Source of the DNA: Isoetes taiwanensis
Lineage: Eukaryota; Streptophyta; Lycopodiopsida; Isoetales; Isoetaceae
Assembly (NCBI GenBank): GCA_021234155.1
Contig: JAJEKV010000004.1
Span: 26,333,831 to 26,397,830 of the forward strand
Direction of reading: 5' to 3'
DNA: 64,000 bases
Shown here: positions 44,358 through 61,665 of the stretch, in pieces
How positions within the stretch are numbered: the stretch's first letter is position 1
Layout of the letters: the number at the start of each line of letters is the position of its first letter
Made by a program: the position numbers and the translations under genes
The notes under the pieces: generated by a model
Told to the model about the DNA's origin: nothing
What the model saw: the letters and a program-made list of their open reading frames with translations, nothing else
Databases searched by the model: none

Positions 44358-45164
44358 ATGGGCAACATGTTTCATGCAGTTAGGAAATAGAGGTTCCACA
44401 GCCCGAAAATGTGTTTCCTTGTGAATACTTGCTGGAAGAACACGTAGATTTTAAGTTAAGATATTCAACATGACATCAAGCTTCTGAGGCAGTCTGTATC
44501 CACCATAACTAGATTGCATTGCCAAAGATCATTCGGCAGAGCAGAGATTATTTCGCAGAGTCCCAAATTTCTTTCGACCATTTCAAGCTATTTCCCTTCT
44601 TTTCACCTTCGATTCAAGCTCCTTTTCTATCTATTCACTTTCTACTTAAGCTATTCATGTTATTTTTCTTTTCGGCATATGATTCTTAGCCAAAACAGAA
44701 ATATTTGCAGATATTGATTCTTACTTAGTTGAATAGGGGCATAAAAATGATCAGGTTTTTATTAGATGAACAGGGTTTTGTTTCATAGACAGGGTTTCGT
44801 TTCATAGAACTGGGTTTTCGGCCTCATTTCGGCTGGATAAATCTAAAAACCTGTTTTAGTGTTATTGCAGAGCTAAACGAATTAACATACAAAAACCGCT
44901 CTGTTCCATTTAGAGACCCACCGAAACATGTAGCCCCCAAAATATTTTACAGGCCCAAAACAAATTCAGAGGAAGACCGAACTTAACGGGCCACATATAA
45001 TGGGAATGCCCCTAACAGCAGTTAGGGGCAGATTTACTCTCAATGCGAGAGTCCAAGTGGACTCTCACATCACTCTCATTATCTCTCCTCTCAATTTATC
45101 TCTCGTTTCATCTCTCATGATCTCTCGGCTCGCATGTGGTCGACGCTTCTCTCTCTCTCTCTCC

Positions 45165-46002
45165 CTCCCTCCCTCCCAAGACCAAAATGATTTTGTATAA
45201 GCAGAATATTAACCCCATATTGGAAATGGCAGGGCACCTGAGGGAAAATATTTCTATCAAAAAAAGACATGCTATTTGCAGGATTCGACTTAGTTCACAT
45301 CATTTAGGTGTGGAAGTGGGTAGATGGGGACATATTGTTCCTAGAGATCAAAGATACTGTAAAATATGTGGGGAAGATAAAGTAGAGGATGAAGACCATG
45401 CATTGCTTCGATGTACGGCATACAATGTATTACGTGATAAGTTTGAAATCCACTACGAAGACCTGCCAACCTTTTTCACTCTAAATGGGGATATATTAGG
45501 GAAGTATTTGATTGAGCTTTTACAGTATAGAGAAGTTTGTATGCATAATCATAATGTTGATGATAATGACAGTTTGAGTGAGAGTGATGAGCTAGATGAG
45601 GACTCAGAAACTCATCTATTGTTTTACAATGACATTTGGGCATATGCATGCTACACCCTGCCATTTTTGGAACCTGCCAAAGTACCTGCACTAAATACTT
45701 TTGGATTGGGTACTATTTTCTTGTTCTTTTGGTCAAAACTAATTCAAAAGTTCAATATAAAATGTTAAAAGCATATCAATGTTCAAGGTTAAGATAGAGA
45801 CAATACTATTGGAGGTCAAAATGAATGCATTCAATTTAACATTTGTAGTTATTGAGATATTATAAAAGTACCCAGTACCCAGTGTTGGGTACTTTTTAGG
45901 TAGTTTTATGGTTCCTAAATGGTACTTTTTTTGATAGGGTGTAGCATGCTTATGCCCATTTAAAATTGTCGTCTAATAGGCCTTCGAGGCCTCCCATAGA
46001 CG

Positions 46003-46006
<4 letters not shown>
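45165..46006 (+). mobile_element. LINE family b, 5'-truncated copy, split by a MITE
   Basis: It starts directly after a CT/CCCT tract with CCAAGACCAAAATGATTTTG. It codes the ORF2 C-terminus (ISIKKRHAICRIRLSSHHLG, then CKICGEDKVEDEDHALLRC, a C-x2-C-x(11)-H-x4-C knuckle) and an acidic tail, then carries a 3' hairpin (45969-46002) and TAATAC before a long (TC)n. The MITE 45638-45957 interrupts the tail. It is the same truncation point as the copy at 59100, so the two derive from one insertion. Confidence 0.88.
45638..45957. mobile_element. 320-bp MITE in the LINE b tail
   Basis: The ends are GGGCATATGCATGCTACACC and its near inverse (GGTGTAGCATGCTTATGCCC), flanked by ATTT on both sides (45634-45637 and 45958-45961). 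The sister copy at 59560-59575 reads GACATTTAAAATTG without it, an exact empty site. It contains an internal hairpin around GTACCCAG/TGTTGGGTAC. No frame is coding. Confidence 0.88.
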
Positions 46007-46270
<264 letters not shown>

Positions 46271-46289
46271 CCCCCTCGTTTTTTTTTTT

Positions 46290-46818
46290 GAGAGTAAGAG
46301 ACGGTTTTATCATTAATTATAAAATCTCAAGTACATAGCAAAGTATATACTTTTTACTAGAAAAGCATACTAAAATATAAATTTAATGTGACAATCAGCA
46401 ACAGATAGGTAAATACATGTAGAGTATAGAGTCTTAAGTGACGAAAAATCCGAGGTAGTCCATCTTGTTGAAGAGATCACGTGAATTATCAACTTTGCCC
46501 ATACTGTAGAATCCTGCCAACAGGTTAATCTTCCAAAAAAGTAAGCTAGATCAAAATTAAATAAGAGCAAGAGCATGTTTTTGGGAAACAAGAAGGAGGT
46601 GATGTTTAGGATTCAGAGAAGAAGACCTAGTTGAAGTAGGCATTAAATGCATCAATGGATCCGAAAATGTAATGATCAGGAGACCAATTATTACTGTAGA
46701 ATAGGCAAAATTTGACCTTGTCCTCCAAAAGAATCAGCAAAGTTCCATACAAATCAGCAAGGAGCTTATGATTGTAGTACATTGTCCTATACCTTATCAT
46801 CTGTCTCTCAGTAAGTAT
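46290..46818 (-). mobile_element. LINE family d 3' UTR fragment
   Basis: This matches 59650-60246 in the same orientation; there it continues into the LINE d coding region. The last bases are AAAAAAAAA and then GAGAG-type sequence against the TC tract. It has no coding frame of note. Confidence 0.75.
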
Positions 46819-47782
46819 TTTGCATGAAACACAAGACATAACATCCATAACAAAATATCTCATGCTTAACAAAAGTATTTATGCTTAGAAATCAATAACA
46901 GACTATTCATGCACATATAACTTCGATTCTGCCATAGCCGTCTCTCCCCTGCGCTAACAGGGGATCTCTGTTTTGCAGATTTTTCCTGTTCTTCTTCTAC
47001 AGATTCGGCCTGTTACAGATTTTACAGATTTTCCCTGTTCTTCTTCTACAAATTCGGCCTAGGGCTTCTACATCGAGCTTCTATTTTGCCATAGCCATGC
47101 TTCAAATTCGAAATAGCCATGTCTCATATCAGAAACATGGCTTTTCCAATGAAATAGGGCTTCTTCAACAAAATATGCTGATCTTCCAACGAAATATACA
47201 AATAGGGCTTCAAATCTGAAACCCCAAACTTCAAAACGGCCATGCCTCAATTTTGAAACTCTAGAGCTGCATGCAAACAAAGAATATGACAACAAAAAAA
47301 TAGGCACTTAACCGTGAAACCAAAAAACGAATTCAGTGCAGTGCCTATTCAACCTCAGGGCAGGCGGCCACTGTAAGCAGGGGTCCAAAAATAACGGATA
47401 TCAGAAAAACTTTAGTTAGGAAAAATCCGGCCGTTTTTTATTTTTCCCCTTAACCGGCTTTGTTAGACAACGAGAGTGATTATTGTCTCTCATTATCTCT
47501 CGTGCTATATGGTATAAAAATTGTCTCTCGCCGTATAGCACGAGAGATAAAAAATTTGGGAGCATGTGGCCGACCCAAGAGAGAGATGCGTTGGCCACAT
47601 GCGGGCTGAGAGATAAAATGAGAGATGGAGAGGGATGGGAGATAGCGAGAGGTAGGGGGAGAGACAAATATTTGACTCTCTCCTTGAGAGATAATTGGCC
47701 CCCAACTATTGTTAGGGGCATTCCCATTAGACCTCTCGCACGTTTTATGGTTAGGGCCATAACAACCGGTTTAGTTTTTTTG
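46819..47782 (-). repeat. Long inverted arm, right copy
   Basis: Inverse partner of 43191-44357. It includes GGGAATGCCCCTAAC (minus strand, about 47715-47729) and the CTCTC-rich hairpins. It lacks the 44028-44239 insertion. Confidence 0.9.
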
Positions 47783-48095
47783 ACTTTGAAAATTCGACAA
47801 AAATGCTCGTCCCACGAAAATATATGGATTTCTTGGAAGCCTACCTGGCATTGCTGGAAAGCTGTGACACCTTACTATAGATAATTGCTACAGGAAACCA
47901 AATTCCAAACTTTGTTTCAGTTCCGAACTCCGTTTCTGGAGATTCAAAGTTCCAGGAACTCCCAACCAAGTTTCCAATAGGATGCTGCAGGGAACTGCAT
48001 TCCGCACGAGGTTCTCGTAAAATGGAAACTCTGTTCTAGTAATGAATTCGTTTTTGGCATGAAAACCTTTGAAAATCCAGTAGAGAGAGACGAGA

Positions 48096-48097
<2 letters not shown>

Positions 48098-48154
<57 letters not shown>
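48098..48154. repeat. (GA)n microsatellite
   Basis: About 28 GA units, flanked by other GAGAG-rich sequence. Confidence 0.97.
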
Positions 48155-48157
<3 letters not shown>

Positions 48158-48179
48158 CCCACATGATAGCTTTTTTTGT

Positions 48180-49400
48180 GGGAGAGCTGATGAGAGATGG
48201 TGGGAGGTGCAAGAGGAAGGTGAGAGTAAGAAAAACCCACTCTCACCTTTTATTGTCCGAGAGGCATTTTTTCGCCTAACTAACCTTTGCTGGAAAGTTT
48301 TTCGTCTCCTTTTTTTGCCTTCCCGCAATTCCCCTGTATTCTGGCAGTGTGGTGAGCTTCTTGGCGCAATTCCGACCGGATCAAGGTGATTTAGAACGAG
48401 GTAAGCATTATTGCATCAGATTTTTACATTCTTGTCTCACATTTTTGCATAATTCAGTTTTTTATTTCGGCAAATGGAATGGGAATTTCGTGACAAAAAC
48501 TTAATTATCTTCATTCTTGACTGCCTTTTAGATTCTAGACTTGATAATATGACGAGGGCGTCAGATCATTTGAAGGCCTTTGTTCCTTCAAGGCGTGAGA
48601 AGGAATTTCAGCCAAAAAAACTAAAGAAAATGACCGGATCAGTATCTGCCCCTGTAATTTAAGCACTTGCTGCTGAAAATTAGTCAAAGAGAATAAGGAG
48701 CAGATCGGATTCCACAACGGTTTGTGCCAGAAGGACACACTTTGAAGCAAGGCAAGTAAGTCAAAATTCTGTTTCTTGTGGAAAATCCCAAGCATTGGTG
48801 GTTATGGATCTAAATTCTGACATAGTGGTGCCAAAAGCTAAGTGAAAATCACCACTAGAATGGTTGGATAATGCCATCAGTGCATTATTGAGCCATATCA
48901 TGGAATTCAAGGCCTATAACAATGGTAATATCAATCTTTTAAATTTACACTGGAAAGAAATTTTAGAAAGATTGATCTCCATAGCGCCAGGTTTGGTCGA
49001 ATTGAGGCAATTGAAGAACAATTGGGACAAGCTTCAGGCTAAATTCAAGGACGAGAAATATGCTGAGGACAGAACAAGAGCAGAGCCATCTAATTGGCAA
49101 TGGTATGAGAGAATGGAAGAATTAAGAACAAGTTGCACGAATCACACTGATCTCGGTAGAGCTAGAGATGATGGTGCATTTGGGGAAGAAGCTTTCTATG
49201 CTGCAGAGATGCATTCAACACACCAGGAAACATTTATAACAGATTCATACTATGAAACATTTGGAACTAATTCTGCATCTGAGGAAGAACAATTCAAAAT
49301 TGCAAACAATGAACCTCCAACAAACAATACAGGAATTCCTACACACACAGAACCATCTCAAACTCCTTCAAGTCCAAACACTAATGGTTGAAACTCAAAT
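48180..49400 (+). mobile_element. PIF/Harbinger remnant carrying the Myb-like gene
   Basis: CTCTC/GAGAG-rich sequence precedes the Myb-like gene. No transposase frame was found up to 49600, so only one gene is left. Confidence 0.5.
48549..49391 (+). pseudogene. PIF/Harbinger Myb/SANT-like protein
   Basis: ATG at 48549 opens MTRASDHLKAFVPSRREKEF, matching the start of the copy at 42915. Stops occur at about 48659 and 48841. The main frame from 48864 has WLDNAISALLSHIMEFKAYN, NGNINLLNLHWKEILERL, ELRQLKNNWDKLQAKFKD and PSNWQWYERMEEL. This is the trihelix Myb domain followed by a conserved W-Q-W segment, then a Ser/Thr/Asn-rich tail to 49391. The role in the family is DNA binding with the transposase. 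Confidence 0.78.
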
Positions 49401-49618
49401 AACACTCCGACATCTACTGATAAAGACATCATGTAGCATTGTTTCCACATATCATCTTCATATGAGGGCAAGCAATTCTAGGCATGGTTGTCAATGCTAT
49501 CCCACTATGCGGTTTGTCGCGGTGCAACCCAAAATCTTCTTGAATGCCTCTTCAGTATGGCAGACCCAAACAACGTCATTTGTAAATTGGCAGCAAGTCA
49601 TGAGTCGGCTACTTTCTA

Positions 49619-50150
49619 TGAATTGAATTGAATTGAATTGATTATTCATGATCTCTTAAAGACCCTACGGTCTAGAAGACGAAATGTTTACATAGTAGGT
49701 GCACTTCTTAAAAAACCTTATGACCTAGGCTACTTATTTAGTTGTGCATCACGAACAAGCAACATTTCTGTGAGAAAATTTGCTAGCTTCCATGATGGCA
49801 ACTGAAAAAAAGTATAAATATTCACACAATCTGTTTCCTGGATCTTGTGTCGCTCTCTTACAGATGTATAAGCTGCACAACTAAGCAAAACGTGATGCTC
49901 GTCCTCCACTTCCCCTGTCTGACATACCTGACATATGTGACTAGGACCTTGGTAATTTATGCCACCTTCCACACTCGACTTGTAGGTGATGGGAACTAAC
50001 CCTCATCCGACAATCTGATGCCTAGATGACATAGGCAGATGAATCCGTCCTCCATAGCTAAGTCTAAGAACTCGACATTGTCATCTGAAGCTATCAGGCT
50101 TACACAAAACTAGTGCAATGCAATGCAATGCTGAGCATAATTGTATGCAA
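49619..50150 (-). mobile_element. LINE family c, 5'-truncated copy
   Basis: On the minus strand it encodes the ORF2 C-terminus: CQVCQTGEVEDEHHVLLSC (the C-x2-C-x(11)-H-x4-C knuckle), then an acidic-poor tail ending ...DAQLNK. The 3' end has a hairpin (49654-49683) and an (AATTC)n tail at 49619-49641. It is related to family b but with a different tail and no TC flanks. Confidence 0.82.
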
Positions 50151-50468
50151 GACCATGGCAATCATCCCCAAAATCACCGAATCCATAGCAAAATTTCTTC
50201 AGACCGAATTGTAGCAAAGGTTTGGAGAGAATGAAAGAAAAAAAGCCAATTGAAGTGTTCAAAAATGGTCTGCACCAACAGACATTGAATCCCGGCAGAC
50301 TGAGAGATTTTCACGCTCTCTATTTCCGGTTCTTCAGCAAAACGACCGTTGTTAAGGCCCGAGAGGCAAGCCCCTCTCAAGCTCGAGAGGAGTTACACGT
50401 ACAAAATTTATCTCTCGCCATATATGACGAGAGATAAAAAAAAATTCACAAACATGTGGAAAACCAGA

Positions 50469-50621
<153 letters not shown>

Positions 50622-50644
50622 GAAGTGAAGTGAATTGTATTATT

Positions 50645-50680
50645 TCGTCTTTTCAGACCATCAGGTCCATAAGACCGAAT
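50645..50680 (-). other. LINE family b 3' hairpin
   Basis: The outer arms GTCTTAT and AAAAGAC and the inner arms GGACC and GGTCT pair around a short loop, directly before the terminal AATAC. The same design occurs at 45969-46002, 59019-59053, 59572-59605 and, in family c, 49654-49683. It is probably the reverse-transcriptase recognition structure. Confidence 0.8.
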
Positions 50681-50701
50681 ACAAAAAAAACATTTACACC
50701 A

Positions 50702-52517
50702 TTAAGAAAATATATCATCATCCGGCAAGAACTCGTCATCGAGTATCTCGCCATCGCTCTCTACCATCTCATCTCCACTAGATTCGGTAACATACTTGAT
50801 TGCAACTTCCCGTAACTTCATCAGGTCCAACAAGAAGCTGCCAACTATGGTGCCCGGCATATCAAAAAATTGTTGTAAGCTAGATGATTGAACATTAAAC
50901 CTGTCTCTCAGCATCTGGTAAGCTGGGCATACCATTATTACGTGGTTTTCATCCTCTACCTCATCTGAGCCACACGCCGCAGTCCAGATGCTCTCGCCAG
51001 ATGTTATACCATCTGCCCACCTCTACACCCAAATGATGAGCACTGAGGCGCATCCTGCTAATAGCCTGTCTCTTGGCTAGGGAGATATTCTCATGTAGGT
51101 ATTTCGCTTCCAGCAGCATTGGATCCATTTCTTTCCGATAGTGTGCCATTTTGACGCCTGGTGCATGCCACATTTTCGCTTGTATCTTTTCCTGTACCCA
51201 GTCCCGAATCCGTTTTTTGTTACTTGCTAGCTCCTGGATCGGAATCCCCCATTTTTGCAGCCAAACCATTCCATCCGCATACTAGCCCTTATCCATTGTT
51301 GCTTTTAGAGCTAGTCTTGGGTAGCTTCCTTCGTCAAGCCCCCATCCGCTCAAAATATGTCGTTGGGCATATAGCCTCACATTCCAAACGCATCAGCCCA
51401 CATTCTGCTAAGACCATGTCATACGGTGTTTGCATTTTGACCCCCAGCTCATGGTATATGAATTTTTTCTGCACCCTTTCGATTTTCTGCCACAACTCCA
51501 GCGAGAGACCGGGCCCCCAGACTTCACACCCATACAATACTACCGTCTGCACTAGTGTTTTAAACAGAGTTCTCTTAAGTCCAAAGTTCCAGATTTCATT
51601 CCTCAAACACTGCTTTTGCATGGCAAATAATGCCTTGATCCCCATTAACTCTCTCCCTCCACCGCGCGGTTCCATCGAAGTGCTTATCTATCATTAGCCC
51701 TAAGTACTTGTATGAATCACGTGATCTCCACTCTCCCCTTGTATGTGAATGCATAATTCTCATCCAGTTTGTCCCAAATATCATAACTTTGGTTTTCTCC
51801 AAGTTCACCTTCATACCCCTTTCATCACAAAATCTCCTTAATGTGTCTAATCAAGTTTTACGCATATCTCCCATGCTCCCCGACAATAAGACGATGTCAT
51901 CTCGTGATATAGCAAATGGAAGGATAGCATATCCCGCAAGTTGGGTACCGCCCCACCCCGAGCAACAATCCAGTTTTCCAAGTCATCAATAAAGATGCCA
52001 AAAAGCGTAGGTGTAAGAGGACACCCTTGCTTGACGCCAATATTGCTTTCCACACCTTCCCGCGCATTGGCCATCAAATGGGAAGGACAATTTCACTAGC
52101 ACCTTATCATATAGTACCCGCACACATCATCTCGGTGTGTGGGGCACATTAATTCTCTCGGACTCTCCCACAAATTCCCCTAGGCACCATATCAAATGCC
52201 TTAGAGAAGTCTACAAATCCCGCAAACAATGGCTTTCTAGTCCCCTTGACCGGGTCCATCATAGCTCTGAATGTGACCAAGTGGTCAATGGTACATTTAT
52301 TGGGTCTAAAACCCACTTGTCTCTTGGCCCGTACCTCATGCAACTCAGCCCATGTACTGATCTTATGCTCAAGAATAGTGGAAAAAAGCTTTGCAAATAA
52401 ATTGCTCACCATGATCATCCGATAATTATTCGGATCGCGCGCATCTCCTCGCCTTATGAATTGGGACAACCCGATTGATTTGCCATGCCGATGGGAACCC
52501 TCCCGCATTGCAGGCAT
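50702..52517 (-). pseudogene. LINE family b ORF2, reverse transcriptase and C-terminus, frameshifted
   Basis: Broken frames carry RDPNNYRMIMVSNLFAKLF, RQVGFRPNKCTIDHLV and AGFVDFSKAFDMVPRG (52149-52517), then GVKQGCPLTPTLFGIFIDDL (51847-52077). The YADD catalytic box region is damaged: frame-corrected it reads RDDIVLLSGS. Next come MKVNLEKTKVMIF, YKYLGLMID, VVLYGCEVWGPG, then MWHAPGVKMAHYRKEMDPML and RLSAHHLGVEVGRW, and finally MVCPAYQMLRDRFN with the acidic tail ending DEFLPDDDIFS at 50702. At least six indels or stops. Confidence 0.88.
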
Positions 52518-53983
52518 TTAGCATTTACTGTTTATTTTTCCAACTAGCCCCTCTCCTGCCCATTTAAGCATTTCAGCCACCATGCCCAAGCTATCAGCTG
52601 CTTTCCCGTTTGCAAGTTTTGCTAAGCCATCATATACATCATCTATCGAGAAAGTTAATTCAGATTTGCCCACTTGCTCCTGATCAACAATATTGTCAAT
52701 GTGGTAAAGCTTCTTTACTTGGCCTATAAGATCCTCCAATGATAGTTGTGTATTGTTTTGCTGCTTGTGTTTCATCCTCTTCCAGAATTGATTTGGGTCT
52801 GTTAATAGCTTTGTGACCAGCTCTTTTTGCTTAAGGCCTATAAACGCCCTTTTCTTGCGCCTGACTAGAGTCTTATACTCTTCGATTAGCTGCAGCCTTT
52901 CTTGCCCACATGTCCTCTTATATTGTGCCCTTTTCAGCTTGCATTCTTCATCGAACCACCCATTATGAGGCAGGCCCTTCCTTCTTCTCCCCGAATCAAA
53001 GCATTTCCTTGCTGCATCAAGCACTAAAGAGGTCATAACCTCGCTCATCATGGCAGCCCCGCGTGGCCAATCTACCTTTTCTATACATTCCTCACAATAT
53101 TTCTGATATTTGTCCTTTTTCCTTGGATTGACATGAATGCGGTCAATGCTAACATGCGCCTGGTAGTGTGTTTTTCCAGTGACTGCAATGTGTGCTACAA
53201 GAGGTACATGGTCTGATTCTTTTATAGCATCTGATATTTGGAAATGTATAACTTGCTCCAGAAAATTCTCTGATGCAATGAGATAGTCGACTATGCTTTT
53301 GCCTTTGCATGTGCAACGCTCAGTGCCTGGAAAATTTCTTATCCCATTGTAGACCACCAGGTTTAAGCCTCCACACATACTCAACAAATAGTTTCCCATT
53401 GCAGTAGGCCATTTGTCTCGATCCAATGTGTTACGATTCCAACCTGCCATTTTTAGTTCATTGTCATCCATTTGGTCTATCCACACCGGATCCCCTTCAT
53501 TGCTTGCCAAGGCTGCTTGTTTCCCTGCCGTTCTGCCATTAAAATCCCCTACAAGAACCACCTCCCCCAACTCCGTCAGCTCCAAACTATCAAGCTCCAA
53601 CTGCTGAAAGGGATCTTCAAAATCCAAGTTGTATTTCTGATATGTGCTTTTCTGCAGCGGTGGGAAATAGCATCCTGCTATAAAGATTCTCTTACCGTCC
53701 CACCCTGGAACCTCTACCCATATGTACTGCTTTGTGTCCCTCTTTTTTATAACTTTAACTAAATGCGCCATTTCAGTTCTGACATAACATGCAACCCCTC
53801 CATACCCTCTTCTTCGCCAACCTTTCTTGTTCCATAGAGAACACACAACTACAAATCCTGGTATTTCCGGAAGCCCGCTTTCTTCATGCTCCCATGTCTC
53901 TGTGAAGAATGCCATGTCTACTGATGCTAGTACATCTTCCATCTCTACAACCTTTCCGTTGTTTAACTGATGGCCTGAACTTC

Positions 53984-54005
<22 letters not shown>
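52518..54005 (-). CDS. LINE family b ORF2, endonuclease part (495 aa)
   Basis: It starts 22 bp inside the end of ORF1. Endonuclease motifs are FFTETWEHE (about residue 30), AGCYFPP, VVLVGDFNGRT, VDYLIASE and ESDHVPLVAHI. After residue 300 comes the linker to reverse transcriptase: PHNGWFDEECKLKRAQYKR, DPNQFWKRM and LANGKAADSLGMVAEMLKWA. The frame ends in GKINSKC at a shift. APE-type endonuclease nicks the target for target-primed reverse transcription. Confidence 0.9.
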
Positions 54006-57260
<3,255 letters not shown>

Positions 57261-58037
57261 TGTTTCATGCAGTTAGGAAATAGAGGTTCCACAGCCCGAA
57301 AATGTGTTTCCTTGTGAATACTTGCTGGAAGAACACGTAGATTTTAAGTTAAGATATTCAACATGACATCAAGCTTCTGAGGCAGTCTGTATCCACCATA
57401 ACTAGATTGCATTGCCAAAGATCATTCGGCAGAGCAGAGATTATTTCGCAGAGTCCCAATTTCTTTCGACCATTCCAAGCTATTTCCCTTCTTTTCACCT
57501 TCGATTCAAGCTCCTTTTCTATCTATTCACTTTCTACTTAAGCTATTCAAGTTATTTTTCTTTTGGGCATATGATTCTTAGCCAAAACAGAAATATTTGC
57601 AGATATTGATTCTTACTTAGTTGAATAGGGGCATAAAAATGATCAGGTTTTTATTAGATGAACAGGGGTTTTGTTTCATAGAACGGGGTTTTAGTTTCAT
57701 AGAACCGGGTTTTACCTCATTTCGGCCGGATAAATCTAAAAACCTGTTTTAGTGTTATTGGCAGAGCTAAGCGAATTAACATACAAAAACGCCTGCTCCA
57801 TTTAGAGACCCACGAAACATGTAGCCCCCAAAATATTTTATAGGCCCAAAACAAATTCAGAGGAAGACCGAACTTAACGGGCCACATATAATGGGAATGC
57901 CCCTAACGGCAGTTAGGGGCAGATTCTCTCAATGCGAGAGTCCAAGTGGACTCTAGCATCCCTCGTTATCTCTCCTCTCAATTTATCTCTCGTTTCATCT
58001 CTCATGATATCTCATGTGGTCGACGGCTCTCTCTGTG

Positions 58038-59075
<1,038 letters not shown>

Positions 59076-59099
59076 CTTCTCTCTCTCTCTCTCCCTCCC

Positions 59100-59610
59100 T
59101 CTCCCAAGACCAAAATGATTTTGTATAAGCAGAATATTAACCCCACATTGGAAATGGCAGGGCACCTAAGGGAAAATATTTCTATCCAAAAAAGACATGC
59201 TATTTGCAGGATTCGACTTAGTTCACATCATTTAGGTGTGGAAGTGGGTAGATGGGGACATATTATTCCTAGAGATCAAAGATACTGTAAAATATGTGGG
59301 GAAGATAAAGTAGAGGATGAAGACCATGCATTGCTTCGATGTACGGCATACAATATATTACGTGATAAGTTTGGAATCCACTACGAAGACCTGCCAACCT
59401 TTTTCACTCTAAATGGGGATATATTAGGGAAGTATTTGATTGAGCTTTTACAGTATAGAGAAGTTTGTATGCATAATCATAATGTTGATGATAATGACAG
59501 TTTGAGTGAGAGTGATGAGCTAGATGAGGACTCAGAAACTCATCTATTGTTTTACAATGACATTTAAAATTGTCGTCTAATAGGCCTTCGAGGCCTCCCA
59601 TAGACATAAT
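59100..59610 (+). mobile_element. LINE family b, 5'-truncated copy (sister of 45165-46006)
   Basis: The coding tail from MILYKQNINPTLEMAGHL to the knuckle CKICGEDKVEDEDHALLRC and the acidic end is nearly identical to that at 45187-45640. It then has the hairpin (59572-59605), TAATAC and a short TC run. It keeps the empty site of the MITE. Confidence 0.9.
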
Positions 59611-59639
59611 ACTCTCTCTCTCTCTTTTTTTTTTGGAGA

Positions 59640-61665
59640 GTCTCTCTCTCTCTCTCCTTTTTTTTTGGAGAGTGAGAGACAGTTTTATCATTAATTATAA
59701 AATCTCAAGTACATAGCAAAGTATATGCTTTTTACTAGAAAAGCATAGTAAAATATAAATTTAAAAACAACATAGAGCTTCATAGTACAAGAACTATGAT
59801 CTCTAAACATGTAGAGTGTGACAATCAGCAACAGATAGGTAAATACATGTAGAGTATAGAGTTTTAAGTGACGAAAAATCCGAGGTAGTCCATCTTGTTG
59901 AAGAGATCACGTGAATTATCAACTTTGCCCATACTGTAGAATCCTGCCAACAGGTTAATCTTCCAAAAAAGTAAGCTAGATCAAAATTAAATAAGAGCAA
60001 GAGCATGTTTTTGGGAAACAGAAGGAGGTGATGTTTAGAATTCAGAGAAGAAGACCGAGTTGAAGTAGGCATTAAATGCATCAATGGATCCGAAAATGTA
60101 ATGATCAGGAGACCAATTACACTATAGAATAGGCAAAATTTGACCTTGTCCTCCAAAAGAATCAGCAAAGTTCCATACAAATCAGCAATGAGCTTATGAT
60201 TGTAGTACATTGTCCTATACCTTATCATCTGTCTCTCAGTAAGTATGAAGTTGTGGTTTGACAAGAAAGTCCACAAGCAATGAACATGCACTACCTCCCT
60301 GCAGAAGATAGCAGCCCACAAATCCTCACTTTCTTTCCGATATCTTCTATGCCCTGTTCTCATTAGAAAAGATTCCATTGATGTAGCAATGTTGTTCTGC
60401 ATAGTCTGATCTTTTGGTGGTTGACTGAATGGAGAGTTGTCATCAAATTTACTCCTTCCATCTCCACGAAGGAATTCAAGATACTCTAGGATCATCAGAA
60501 AGGAAAATGTTAGAATCTACAACATTCAAACTTGAAGCAAATAAGTCATAATGTCCCTTATACTCTTCATGAGCCTCCCAATTCCTGTCGTAGTTAGTTC
60601 CATATTTATTTTTGTGAGCAGTAGCAATAGTTTCAAAGTCAAATTGAAAATGCAGCTTTATCCAAAAGATAGAAGGCCTTTTCTTTCCATACAAGACACG
60701 ATTTCTAGCTTTTCACATATTCCATAGGGCAATGTAAATAACTGTGTTGACAAATCTATCATCATATTGGATAAGGGAGAGAAGATTTCCATCATTTACT
60801 ATACCAAATTTGTCAGCAATCCAAGTCCAGAAATCATTCAGTTTGTTACAAAAAAATATATGACACATATCCTCAACTCTATCACATGCCATGGGGCATT
60901 TGCTATGATGTTAGGAGTTCTCTTTGATAAGGAGTATAGATTGTTCAAGTTGCCATTGGCAAGAAGCCAAATGAAATAGGAAATTTTAGGAGGGTTCCAT
61001 ACATTATGGAAAAGATCTTTAAGCTGAGCATGATTAATAGACCATTTCAACATAGTTTTACTGTCATCAATATTGGAAGATAGAGCATTGTACACATACT
61101 TAACTTTGTATTTCCCTTTACCATTTATAGTCCAATCACCCTTCCCAGGATTAGGAGATAGATTAGAAAGATAAGGTCTGATATGCGTGTAGATCTTTTT
61201 GTCAGAGGAAGTTCCCTTAATGATTTCTTTCAATCTAGTCCAAGAAATGACTCTCCCTCATGAGAAAAGGTCTTTGATATAATCTAGACCAGCCTCATGC
61301 CATTTTTTATAAATCCTAGGATGCGTAATTGCCAGAACTGAAGAATTTCGATCAGCCAGAATAGGATTCCAGAAAATAGATAGATCAGAATGGAGCTTAT
61401 CTCTTGAGATAAATTGGAAGCTAGGAGAGATAGAATTCCAGGCCTTGATCAAGTTACCCATTAAGGGTGAGATATTGGAGGCTGATTTCATATGAATGAA
61501 TGCAGAATGAGGAAGCAAATGATGAATAGAGGGATGTCCATAAGGATGACTTTGGTTGATCCAGAATCTGATAAATTTATAAGCAGGAGATTGACTTCCA
61601 TGAATGGCCTTCCAAACAAACTTCCCTGCAAGAGATTGAGCCTGAAGAAAGAGGTTCTTACAGCC
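59640..61665 (-). mobile_element. LINE family d, minus-strand copy with 3' UTR
   Basis: Inverse of 55836-57260 and extended by a 3' UTR (59650-60240) that ends in an A run beside TC repeats. It is 5'-truncated at 61665. Coding parts at 61258-61518 (reverse transcriptase thumb), 60838-61233 (zf-RVT) and 60476-60694 match the plus-strand copy closely, including the stops. Confidence 0.88.
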
